NCBI RefSeq assembly: GCF_963678635.1
Contig: NC_087062.1
Location: 11,144,670 to 11,208,669, forward strand
Direction of reading: 5' to 3'
Origin: Symsagittifera roscoffensis
Taxonomy: Eukaryota; Xenacoelomorpha; Acoela; Convolutidae
DNA length: 64,000 bases
Every line of letters begins with the position of its first letter. Position 1 is the stretch's first letter. Shown in pieces: positions 1-10,800 of the stretch. Under the pieces are notes generated by a model, which had not been told where the DNA came from, did no database searches, and saw only the letters and a list, made by a program, of their open reading frames with translations. The position numbers and the translations under genes are program-made.

Positions 1-1500
1 CTGAACTTAATTTTCTCGGCAATACTAAACAATCATGGCAAATTATTTTTGCTCTGGAACGCTAAACAAATTATTTTTGCTCTGGATTGAAATGTCTTAT
101 TTTTGTTTCGCCAATGTAACTGTTTTTGTCTCCAAGTTTAATTTAAGGATCCAGAAATTGCACATCAACAACTGGAAAAGACGATAGATTGGAAATAATT
201 GTTCCGAACATTGAATATGTATTCGGGTGTGTTTTAGTTCTTGTTTGCTTTTTGTTCTCCAAGCAAAATCAGGTACCACAAATAATGATCGTACTGGGTT
301 CAGTGATATATCGTATTGAAGCCCTTTCAGTCGTGATTCCACGGACTTCAAAAAATTTCAAATTTTTTTTCGCGGTGTCGAGAAAAACCACTGAAATTTT
401 TCATCTAATTTCGAGTGAGTGAGGCTTACATTAGCTTATTTATGTTTAATTTAAGCCTTGAAAACTTACATTTACTCAAAGGAAGTTAATTTTTGGAGTT
501 ATTAGCTGAAGAATTTTAAATTCAGAATTTTTAAATTTTTTAGCTTCAGAATATCAAAAGCTTCAAAAAACTTTTTTGTTTGTGTTTCTTGCTATTTGTC
601 CTTTTTTTTTTCCAATTTGCATATTTTACTTGACTGACTGCTCTTTTTTTTGCTCAGGTTGTTTTATCAAACCAAGCCGAAAAGCAACGACACTAATTGG
701 AAAAATAATTTGGCTGTAATTTTTTTAAGTGTTTTGTTTTGCTTACACAATTAAATTGAACATCATCATAAATCGTTCGTTTCTCATCTGGCTCCATGTA
801 TTGAAAACTTGTAACACGAGAAAGACGTTGGCGCTGAGCAACGATGGAAACTCTTCAATTGTTTTAAAACTAGGAAAGAAAACCTAAACATGGCACATAT
901 TGCGAAGCGTTTGCAATGAACCCTAGAAACGTTTGTCAATGACAGCAAGAAGAAACAAGACTGCTCGTATCAGGGCGAAGCCCTGAAAATTCCGACTGCC
1001 GTTTGAGGTTTCATGAGCAGTAATAACAGAAAAAAATTAAACATAATAAATTAAAAGGAAAATTTTTTTTCTTAAATTTGAAATTTTTCTAATGAAAATC
1101 ATCCCCCCACACGCCATATAAAGTACAAAAAGATATTTTTCGCTCCTATTATTATATCATTTATGGCATATAAGCTTTCTTGAACCATCTTGGAACGATT
1201 TCTAGGGCGGATTAAATCTCCGCTTACGCTTTAATAGCGCGAAATATATAGAGCGTTAATTGTCCCAAATTGACCAAAATGGTTATCTTTAAACCCCATA
1301 ATTTCACGAAAAGTGTGCACAGGTGAAGAAATTTTTCAAATTTAAGCTCAAGACACCAAAAACTCTCGAATGATATAAAAAAAATTCCGTCAAAAATGGC
1401 TATTTAAAAAGTCGAAATTTGTCTGAAGAAAAAAAAACCACCCCGAGCACAAATATTCCGTTACTTTCGTATCGAAAGTCGGAACAATAAAACGGACTAG
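1..1500 (+). repeat. Copy 1 of ~2-kb direct duplication
   Basis: This stretch is repeated at 2021-3750 in the same orientation with high similarity, for example the shared blocks with ctctggaacgctaaac at 52 and 2072 and the run ttcagaatatcaaaagcttc at 545 and 2754. The copy may extend left of the window. It has no convincing gene; short ORFs here (97-422) are repeated with stops and shifts in copy 2 and are not conserved as protein. Confidence 0.85.
954..1490 (+). repeat. ~500-bp interspersed repeat family, copy A
   Basis: The family begins aacaagactgctcg, has a hairpin-forming head (tcagggcgaagccctga at 972), a middle block with cacgccatataa, a GC-clustered palindrome-like block (ttaatagcgcgaaatata) and an end block with gagcacaaatattccgttac. 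No coding capacity was seen. Six further full or partial copies lie in this window on both strands. Confidence 0.85.
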
Positions 1501-2020
1501 TTTGTCAAAACAAACTAACTACGAGTAAATTTACTGCTAAAATCTTAAAGAAGAATTGTGTGAACCTGATTTGAAATAACGTGAACCTTTTTCTGGACTG
1601 TAAAACCTCTAAACTAAGTAAGAACTCTGTTAAAATTGACTAGCCATTAACGCATAAGCAGAGAAATAATCCGTCTATCAAATAGTTCTAAATTAAATAG
1701 AGAATTCCCATTTGGTATATTTAATATCTCTACTTTAAATAGGGAACGGTTGAATGGTTTTTGAAAACAAACTTTTAGTTTTTAAAAATTTTTTTGTAAG
1801 TTTCATCTATTCTGTTAACAGCTAAAACTGCTTCAAATAGATTAAAAGACAGTCGGAAAATTCAAGACTTTGTCTTGATTCGAGAAATCTTGCTCACTTT
1901 CTCATTCATTGTACGCGCCATTTCCAAAGAACGTTTTAATCTGCGGTCTAACTCGTGTATTTTTTTCCTCAAAGCTTAAAAAATGATCAAGCCACGCGGA
2001 TTTCAACTCTTAATATTTAA

Positions 2021-3750
2021 TTGAATTTAATTTTCTTGGCAATACTAAACAATCAGGGCAAATTATTTTTGCTCTGGAACGCTAAACAAATTATTTTTGC
2101 TCTGGGTTGAAATGTCTTATTTTTGTTTCGCCAATGTAACTGTTTTTGTCTCCAAGTTTAATTTAAGGATCCAGAAATTGCACATCAACAACTGGAAAAG
2201 ACGATAGATTGGAAATGATTGTTCCGACCATTGAATATGTATTCGGGTGTGTTTTAGTTCTTGTTTGCTTTTTGTTTTCCAAGCAAAATTAGATACCACA
2301 AATAATGATTGGACTGGGTTCTGTGGTATATCGTATTGAAGCCCTTTCAGTCGTGATACGAACCACATTATTACATTTCCAAAAAATTCTCCCAGTAAAA
2401 ACCGTTTCGAAATTTTTTTTCTCTCAATTCGAGCGAATAAAGCAAGCGAGCAGGCTTTTTTTGTTTTCCACGCAATCTCAGCTACCAAAATATATCGTCG
2501 GACTGAGTTGAGTAATATATCATATTAAAGCCTTTTCAGTCGTGATTCCAACGACATCAAAAAATTTCAAATGTTTTTTTTCGCGGTGTCGAGAAATACC
2601 ACTGAAATTTTTCATCTAAATTCGAGCGGGTGAGGCTTACATTAGCTTATTTATGCTTAATTTAAGCCTTGAAAACTTACATTTACTCAAAGGAATCTAA
2701 TTTTTGGAGTTATTAGCTGAAGAATTTTAAATTCAGAATTTTTAAATTTTTTAGCTTCAGAATATCAAAAGCTTCAAAAAACTTTTTTGTTTGTGTTTCT
2801 TGCTATTTGTCCCTTTTTTTTCCAATTTGCATATTTTACTTGACTGACTGCTCTTTTTTTTGCTCAGATTGTTTTATCAAACCAAGCCGAAAAGCAACGA
2901 CACTAATTGGGAAAATAATTTGGCTGTAATTTTTTTAAGAATGGTCGGAACATTCTGTGCCTCTTGCACAGTAACCGGCTATCCTTGTTAGTATTTAGTG
3001 TTTTGTTTTGCTTACACAATTAAATTGATGATCATCATAAATTGTTCGTTTGTCACCTGGCTCCATGTATTGAAAATTTGTAACACGAGGAAGACGGTGG
3101 CGCTGAGCAACGATGGAAACTCTTCAATTGTTTTAAAACTAGGAAAGAAAACCTAAACATGGCACATATTGCGAAGCGTTTGCAACGAACCCTAGAATGA
3201 CAGCAAGTAGAAACAAGACTGCTCGTATCAGGGCGAAGCCCTGAATATTCCGACTGCCGTTTGAGGTTTCATGAGCAGTAATAACCCAAAAAAATTAAAC
3301 ATAATAAAATAAAATGAAATTTTTTTTTCTAAAATTTGAAATTTTTTAAATGAAAATCATCCCCCTACACGCCATATAATGTACAAAAGATAGATTTCGC
3401 TCCTATTATTATATCAATTATGGCATATAAGCTTTCTTGAACCAATTTGGAACGATTTCTAAGGCGGATTAAATCTCCGCTTACGCGTTAATAGCGCGAA
3501 ATATATCGCGCGTTAATTGTTCCAAGTCGGCCAAAATGGCAATCTTTAAACACCCATAACTTGCAAAAAATGGTCACAGGTGAAATATCTTTTCAAATTT
3601 AAGATCAGGACAACAATAGTTTTCGAATGATATTAAAAAAAATCCGTTAAAAATGGCTAGTTAAAAAGTCGAAATTTGTCTGAAGAAAAAAAAAACCCAC
3701 CCCGAGCACAAATATTCCGTTACTTTCGTATCGAAAGGCGGAACAACAAA
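2021..3750 (+). repeat. Copy 2 of ~2-kb direct duplication, with internal insertions
   Basis: It aligns to 1-1500. Two differences are visible. A local tandem duplication of about 190 bp (2275-2356 resembles 2462-2545) is present only here. An extra ~60-bp block at about 2939-2998, containing cattctgtgcctcttgcaca, is also absent from copy 1. Sequence 1500-2020 between the copies is AT-rich and non-coding by eye. Confidence 0.85.
3212..3750 (+). repeat. ~500-bp repeat family, copy B
   Basis: Same order of blocks as copy A: head hairpin, cacgccatataa, ttaatagcgcgaaatatatc, then caaatattccgttactttcg. The ORF reading 3676-4029 starts inside this repeat and is not considered a gene. 3750-4127 is AT-rich sequence without a recognisable feature. 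Confidence 0.85.
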
Positions 3751-4127
3751 GCAACATCAGGCAAAGCTGATTGCATTATTGAAACTGTGAGACTCAACGG
3801 ACGTCACCTCGGGAATCAATGTTTAAAACTGATATATGATGTAACATTTGCTATATGTTTTAAGCGTTTTCCGATAAGCTTTCAAAATTTATCCCGTTTT
3901 TGTAAAACTTGCATAAGCAAAACAAACAGTTTGCTTCAGTCGTGCCTACTTCAATCATGCTTGTTGTTTGGTTTGTCTTCAGAAAGGATTAAGCAACTGG
4001 TGTGCATAAACAAAATAAAACCAAAATAAAAAGAAATTAAATGAAAATTTTTTTATCGTGCTATTTAGTTGTAAATGTTTTGACTCTCGTAAGCGAACGT
4101 AGCGATATGTTTTTGCTATGGGTAGTT

Positions 4128-4582
4128 ACTTTCTTCAGACCAATTTCGAATTTTTAACTAGCCATTTTGATGGACTTTTTTATATCATTCAAAAGGAGTT
4201 TTTGTCTTGAGCTTAAGTTTAAAAAGATATTTCTCCTGTGATCGTTTCTCATGTGTTTTTCGTAAAGCTACGGTGGTTCAAAGAATGCAATTTTAGTCGA
4301 TTTGGGATAATGAACGCGCGATATACTTCGAGCTATTAAAGCGTAAGTGGAGATTTAATATATCTTAGGAATTGTTCCAAAATGGTTGAAGGAAGCTTAT
4401 TTGCCAAACTCTCGTTGTTATTAGGAGCAAAAAATTTCACTTTGCAATTGATATGGCGTGTGGGGGATAATTTTTACAATTTATCTCACTACATTTAATT
4501 TTTTTATGTTATTACTGCTCTATAGGCCTTATCAGGCAGTCGGAACAATCAGGGCTTTGCTCTGATTTGAGCAGTCTTGTTT
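4128..4582 (-). repeat. ~500-bp repeat family, copy C (inverted)
   Basis: Read on the minus strand it carries the family blocks: gagcagtcttgtt end at 4568-4582, the degenerate head hairpin, the cacgccatat block and the ttaaatctcc block. It is inverted relative to copies A and B and lacks the terminal gagcacaaatattcc block, replaced by unrelated sequence. 4583-5039 has no recognisable feature. Confidence 0.75.
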
Positions 4583-5039
4583 TAACTCTAGCTATATATG
4601 TTTGTACAAGTTATAGTTTTAGCTTATTGCACTGCCGCTATTATCTATTTGTCAGTATCGTGCTTGAAATTTTTCTACGCCGCGATTGTAAACAATCGAA
4701 GAGCAATGGTTTTAATTGCGCAAACTAATCAGCTCACGTGAAAATTGCTACGCTCTTCAATGATTAACCTGTTACAAAGCAACAAGGATTTGTCAATACA
4801 ACCAAACTTTCCATGATACATTGCGTTGCCTATTTGAGCACTGAATAGGAGCATCGTTCGGTGTGTGTACGTCAGCGGATTTCAGAGGCAAGTCCTTAAA
4901 CATGCTGAATTTTTTTTCGGCAAAGATCAGAAAAAAACACAAGAAACCAAAAAATTACAAAAATAATGAACAAGCTGGCCTTTTAATGTATAATTTCAAG
5001 GCTCTAAAATGGTGTTAGGTTGCGAAAATTAGTTTTTTG

Positions 5040-5345
5040 TTGTTCCGAACTTCGAAGAAAGCGCGGAATATTTATGCACCCCTTGTTTTTTTTTCAGTAA
5101 ATTTTGACTAGTTGAGTAAACATTTTTTGACAGAGTTTTCTTATGCCATCTGAGAGCTATTGTTGTTCTAAGCTCATATTTAATCAGATATTTTACCTGT
5201 TATTGTTTTTATTTTAAGTTACGGGCGTTTGAGGATCGCTAATTTGGCCAATTTGGATCATTAAAGAGCAATATACTGGTACTTATAACACGCGTAAGAA
5301 ACAAATTAATGCGTTCTAAATTAAATTGAGGCCAGCAGTCTTGTT
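5040..5345 (-). repeat. ~500-bp repeat family, copy D (inverted, truncated)
   Basis: A diverged partial copy that keeps the gaggtgcat-like end block, the gccaaatt block and the cagtcttgtt end. It abuts copy E head to tail, so the family can occur as short tandem arrays. Confidence 0.6.
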
Positions 5346-5907
5346 GTTTCGAATTTCGATACAAAAGTAACGGAATATTTGTGCTCGGGGTGGGTTTTTT
5401 TCAGCAGACAAATTTCGACTTTTTAACTAGCCATTTTTGACGGAGCTTTTTTATATCATTCAAAATCATTGCTGTCTTGAGCTTAAATTTAAAAAGACAT
5501 TTCACCTGTGATCAATTTTTGTAAAATTATATGGGTTTAAAGATTGGCATTTTGGCCAATTTGGGACAATTAACGCGCGATATACTTCGCGCCATTAACG
5601 CGCGATATGCTTTGCGCTATTAACGCGCAAGCGTAGATTTAATCCGTCTTAGAAATCGTTCCAAATGGGTTGAAGGAAGCTGATTCGCCATAATTGATTT
5701 GTTACTAGAAGTGAAATTTTTCACTTTGTTTTTTATATGGCGTGTGGGGGAATGATTTTCACAAAAAAAACTCAAATTTTTTTTACAAATTTTTTTTCAT
5801 TTTATTTTCTTTTTTTTTTCATTTTTTTTCATGTTATTACTGCTTCATAGACCTTAAAAGGCAGTCGGAACATTCAGGGCTCCGCCCTGATTCGAGCAGT
5901 CTTGTTC
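5346..5907 (-). repeat. ~500-bp repeat family, copy E (inverted)
   Basis: Full-length inverted copy, from gaatttcgatacaaaagtaac to gattcgagcagtcttgtt. It contains an internal tandem doubling of the GC-clustered block (attaacgcgcgatatactt at about 5569 and again at about 5597). 5908-6831 holds AT-rich DNA and short ORFs without family-level support. Confidence 0.8.
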
Positions 5908-6831
5908 GCTTTTGAGATCGTACAGAAATGTTTCGACATTTTTATTATTCTAGTTTATCCAAATGAACAAAAAAAAGTTGCAAGCCGCTTTTCAAGAGAG
6001 CCGATCACCATGCGCAATCGGAATAGCTTCCTCTCCTTTTTTGATGTCACTTTTCATTTCAAATGAAGCATTGGACCATTTCAACGTGGCATTGGCAAAT
6101 AGCGCACGACGCCAGTGCAATAATTCAATGTAGCAAAAAAAAACACTGAATTAGTCGTATCAGATGTCAAATAACTGGTGGTGGTCAGTGATTGGTACAA
6201 GCCATAACAAGTCCGCGTGAACAAAAAAAAAACGCCAATCGTTTTTTGACAAAGCGGCTCATTGCACGTCAATATTTGCCTGCGAAAAAAAAATTTGTCG
6301 CTCGCTTATTGTATAGTGCTCAATTTGTTTTTGTCACAAAAGACATGATTGTTTTTAAGAAAGCTAAATGGGATCAAGATGACGCTTTAATTTCCAACTG
6401 TAAAACTTTGAAGGCAAACGCGTCTGGTGAATGTTTAAAAAACGTGTTTTCGAAGTAGTATGTACATTTTGAGATCTGAGAAAAAGCGTGACAAATTGCA
6501 TCGAATGCTTAGCTATTTTGTGGCAGTGTACTCAAAGGTCTTCATTAAAGTTGCAGCCGAATGCTTAAGCCCGAAAACACATTTAACGGAACATAGTCAA
6601 AAAGAAGTCGAAGCTTACAGAAACATGAAAGTGTAACCAAATCAAACACCAAGGTCGAAATATGTTCCTGGTAGATCCAAAACATACTCAAATTTTCAAT
6701 CAAACTTATTCAAACTCGAGCAAAGGAGATAGAAGCACAACAAGTGAAGTCTTCAGACTTTTCGATAAACTGGCGCTTTCAATCCTTATTAAAATTTTAT
6801 CTTTTATAACCCGCATTGGAGTTCCATGAAT

Positions 6832-7025
6832 AAAAATCGATTATAATTGAGTTTCCTTGTCAGTGTCCACAAAAGTGAAAATAAATCGATAATAATGATC
6901 AATTAAAAGTGGATTATAATATTACTATTTTTCAAGGCAACAAACTCCTTTTTTCATCTATTATAATCGATTTTTTTTTCACTTTTGTGGACACTGACAA
7001 TGAAACTAAATTATAATCGATTTTT
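6832..7025. mobile_element. Foldback/MITE-like element with ~65-bp terminal inverted repeats
   Basis: The left arm (6832-6896) starts aaaaatcgattataatt and contains gtcagtgtccacaaaagtga; the right arm (about 6960-7025) is its reverse complement with few mismatches. The loop is about 60 bp. The arms take up most of the element, as in non-autonomous foldback elements. I could not see a clear target-site duplication. 7026-7679 is non-coding upstream DNA of the GPCR gene. Confidence 0.75.
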
Positions 7026-7679
7026 CCCACTTTACTGAGATAAGAATTTCAACGCACATTAAGTCTTTTCTACGTTTTAAATTAAAGTTGGTTACGTTGG
7101 TTACTTGTTGTTCAATTGAATTTTTTTCTACCTAACTTTGATATTTTTATTACTTTTTTATATTACTCAACATTACCCCCTCCCCTAACATATGCCCATT
7201 TAAATCACAAATAAACCTGTTTTATTGACTCTGGCAAATGGGTCGAGTTGTGATGACAACACATTTAGAACCAAAACAGCTTGGATTCATTCCAACCATT
7301 TAGAATGAAATAGATTTCATTCTGGAAAAAAAATACTTTTCTTCACTGAAAAACTAGTTAAATACATATTTCTCACAAAAACCAAAGAGTGATTCGTTTT
7401 CAGATTTTCGAAAGCTGACTTAGTAACAGCGGAACCTTCGGCTTTTCCGCAGGCTGAGCCCTACAGTCACATTTTATGAAGATTCATCAGGCAACTTTTT
7501 CCTTTGTTTTTCGTCGGTACCAAAAATCAAACGAAATCAAAGCTGATATATTTGTAAAATTGCATTGATCCGATCCCATAATTACACGCCGCTGATAATT
7601 TTTGGTATATTTAGATAATTTTCATTCTATTAGTTGTTTGCCGCCTGAAAAACAAAATACACAAACTTTGGCGATTTAA

Positions 7680-7871
7680 ATGGATCTTTCACAGATAGGA
7701 AATATAACCGAATCCCCCTATAATAACTCTGGAACCAATTATAGTGTGGAAAACACAACCTTCTACAACGATTATGCCTATTACAACTACGACTATTTTG
7801 CATACCCGGTGTTTCTTCGCGAGTCTCTAGCAGGGATGTTCCGCAAGCGGATGTATCTCAATCTTTCTATG
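7680..7871 (+). other. GPCR exon 1 (N-terminus)
   Basis: 192 nt from ATG to ATG|GTAAAA at 7871/7872. It encodes the glycosylated, tyrosine-rich extracellular tail and no membrane helix. The start is the first ATG of the open frame; upstream exons cannot be excluded. Intron 1 is 7872-10358 (2,487 bp). Confidence 0.75.
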
Positions 7872-10800
7872 GTAAAATATAATATTTTTTTTTGTAGCGA
7901 GGTATTCTTAGTTAGCGCAAGGCGGCACTTGAACATGATTTTAAATATGAATAAATATGATTTTTCAATTAATGATTTTAGGACGATGAAGATTTTTAAT
8001 TGATATTTTTTATCATGATTATTCTCAGCATGGTTTTGACAATCATGATTTTTACCAGGGGCGGATCTAAGATTTTCGCGAGGGGGCCGACATTCAAAAA
8101 TTTTTCGAAAACTTTGTCAACTTTTTTTAATCGACCAAATTGATTTTCCGAGCCCCCCTAAAATATTAAATATACCGTTTTGGGCAAACTTTTTGCGCCG
8201 CAGGCAAAATTTTGAAAAAAAATAGGCCAACTTAGGCGTTTTTAGGCACTTTTTGGAAAATTATGACCAAAAATCGAATTTTTTCGGCGCGCGCTCCCCC
8301 CTCAAAATTAGTATATTTGCGCTGAAGTCGCCTTTTGAAAAAGTTTTAGGGTTCGTCACCATAAGTAGATATCTCAAGATAGTACTAAGGGGGCCCCTTT
8401 GCTTCATCCAGGGGGTCGAATCCTTGAAGGAGGCGTCCGACCCCACCCCTAAATCCGCCCCTGATTTTACTATGATTACAATTATTTTTAAATTATCAAT
8501 ACATTTTTTGATACTTTGAACCTTCACTTTTCACTTAATCTCCATTAAATCTATCTGTTTTTATAAAGGTTTCAGTTTCAAGAAAATTTGTTCTGAATAT
8601 TTTTGATTTTCAGACTCAAAGAGACGAAATTCGATGAAAGACTGACCATTGGACAAAATTGTGTTTTTTCGGCGCGCGCTTCCCCCTCAATATTAGTATA
8701 ACTAGGCGCCCAAGGCGCCTTTAGAAAAATTTTAGTTTCAATCAGCCAACAATGGATATATCGAAATAGAACAAAGAAGAACCCTTTGGGTCGGCAGGGG
8801 GTCGAATCCGTGAGGGAGGTGGTTGTTCCCCCCTAAACCCGCTGGTGCTTAGAAGTATCAATAAGATTAGGCTACTAGCTTACTTGTTTGGTATCGTGAC
8901 AAAACTAGTTTAAATGATTGGTCCCGCCTTTTATCTAGAAAGAAGAGCCAGCACGGGATTTGAACCTACGACTTGGGGTTGGTTGCGGGTTTCTTACACG
9001 CTACACTAACTAGGCTCGTTTCGACAGCAATATAGAGAAATAAAAATGCTTACTGTTAGAATTAGCCCCATACTGTACCTCGGTTTTTATTAAGGACCAC
9101 AGCACTTTATTCCGATAGTGCTCTACGGCATTTTTTTCGACTCTAGCAATAACTATCTCTAATAAAACTTGGGCTTAATTTTGAGTTTGGCGAGAAGTTA
9201 GCAAGTAGTTTAAAGTAAGCTAAATTTTCAAATGCGGCATGATTTAGTGTTTAACTCAGGTTTTGAATTAAAAGCTCTGCGGCAGAGAGACAAATGTTTT
9301 AAGACTAAGCCACAGATTCAGATGGGTTTTTTTCAAAAACAAACCAAACTTCTCGTATCAGGGCAAATCCCCGACTGCCTTTTAAGGTCTATGAAGCAGT
9401 GGTAACATGAAAAAAAAATGTAATGAAATAAAATGAAGTTTTTTTTTCGTAAAAACTCAATATTTTTGTGAAAATCAACCTCCCAAACGCCGTTTAATGT
9501 ATGAAGTGATAAAATTTGCTTCTAGTAACCAGGAAATTATGGCGAATACGCTTCTTTTATCCAATTTGGAACAATTTCTAAAACATATATAATATCCGCT
9601 TACGCGTTAATTGTCCGAAATTGATGAAAATGGCAATCTTGAAACCCCCATAAGATTACGAAACATTGATCACAGGTGAAAATTTTTTTCAAAATTAAGC
9701 TCAGAACAACAATGTATTTTGAATGATAAAAAAATTTATGTGAAAATTGGCTTGTTAAAAATTCGAAACTTGTCTGAAGAAAAAAACCAGTCCGAGCACA
9801 AAAAAATTCCGTTATTTTTGCTGCAAAAGTTAGAGTAACAAGACTGCTCGCATTAAGGCGAAGCCCTGAAAACTTCGAGTGCCTTTTAAGGTCTATGGAG
9901 CAGTATTAACATGAAAAAATCAAATGTAATGAAATAAAATTAATTTTTTTAAATTTCAGTTGTTTTGTTTTATTTAAATATTGATAATTTTTACAATATT
10001 GTGTACTGCTTGCCATTTTTATACGATTGAATAATGTGAACCTTGTTAAAAATTGATGCAACAACAGCTCACATTAGGTATTTTTTCTTCTTTTTTTAAA
10101 AAAAAAAAGCGAATCCGTTCTTCCTTAGATTATTTGATTTTATTTTCGCTGGGGATAGCTCGTAAAACATTTGCTCTTGGCTAAATATATATTTAAACTT
10201 GTTGCCCCGCGTAAGTTGTTAGTCTCTTGAAACTATATCAGGCTCAATTATTCCAAAACATAAAAAAAATGCTCTAAATGGTAGATACGATCAGTCCAAA
10301 TTTTTTTTTGCTACTTAAATAAATTTTTCTTCTATATGACCCTGATACTTTTTTGCAGGTACTGCCTCAGCTTCTAACGGTGCTGATAAATGCCTATGTG
10401 ATTGGATGCTTCGCTGCACTTGAAGAACTGAGGCGAGGAGAGTACTTTCTGGTGTTCTACCAATCCTTCTTTGACTTCCTCTGTAGCATCATTGGCCTCG
10501 CGTACAATTCAATTGTCCTCTTGTATTTTCAAGACCAGTACTGTATTCACAGGCGTTTTCTATCTTGGATGGTTAGTATAAATTTTGAGTCGGCTTACTG
10601 CGCCCGAATAGGTCAATATCAAAATTTGGAAACCATAGAAAGGGCAAAGCTTTTATCGTATTGGTTGAAACTTAATGTGTTGCTGTTGAATAAACTGAAA
10701 AATTAATTCCTGTATTTGGAGGAGCGGTTTTCAGGGAGGGTTATTATGCTTGAAGGACCGAATCCTTGAAAAATTTCAACCAATCAAAATCGCTAAGCGT

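Noticed and set aside
97-2511. Minus- and plus-strand ORFs of 60-123 codons in the 0-2.5 kb duplication
   Set aside because: They are duplicated with shifts and stops, have no protein character and follow the repeat sequence.
3676-4029. 117-codon plus-strand ORF
   Set aside because: Its first third is the end of the ~500-bp repeat family; no support as a gene.
6192-6458. 88-codon plus-strand ORF
   Set aside because: Lys-rich from A runs, overlapped by an equally open antisense frame, no recognisable domain.
8253-8527. Two overlapping 88-codon ORFs on opposite strands
   Set aside because: They lie within the hAT-like MITE.
8945-9017. Functional tRNA gene
   Set aside because: Only A/B-box-like blocks and a partial acceptor stem fit; the anticodon arm does not fold, so recorded as tRNA-like only.
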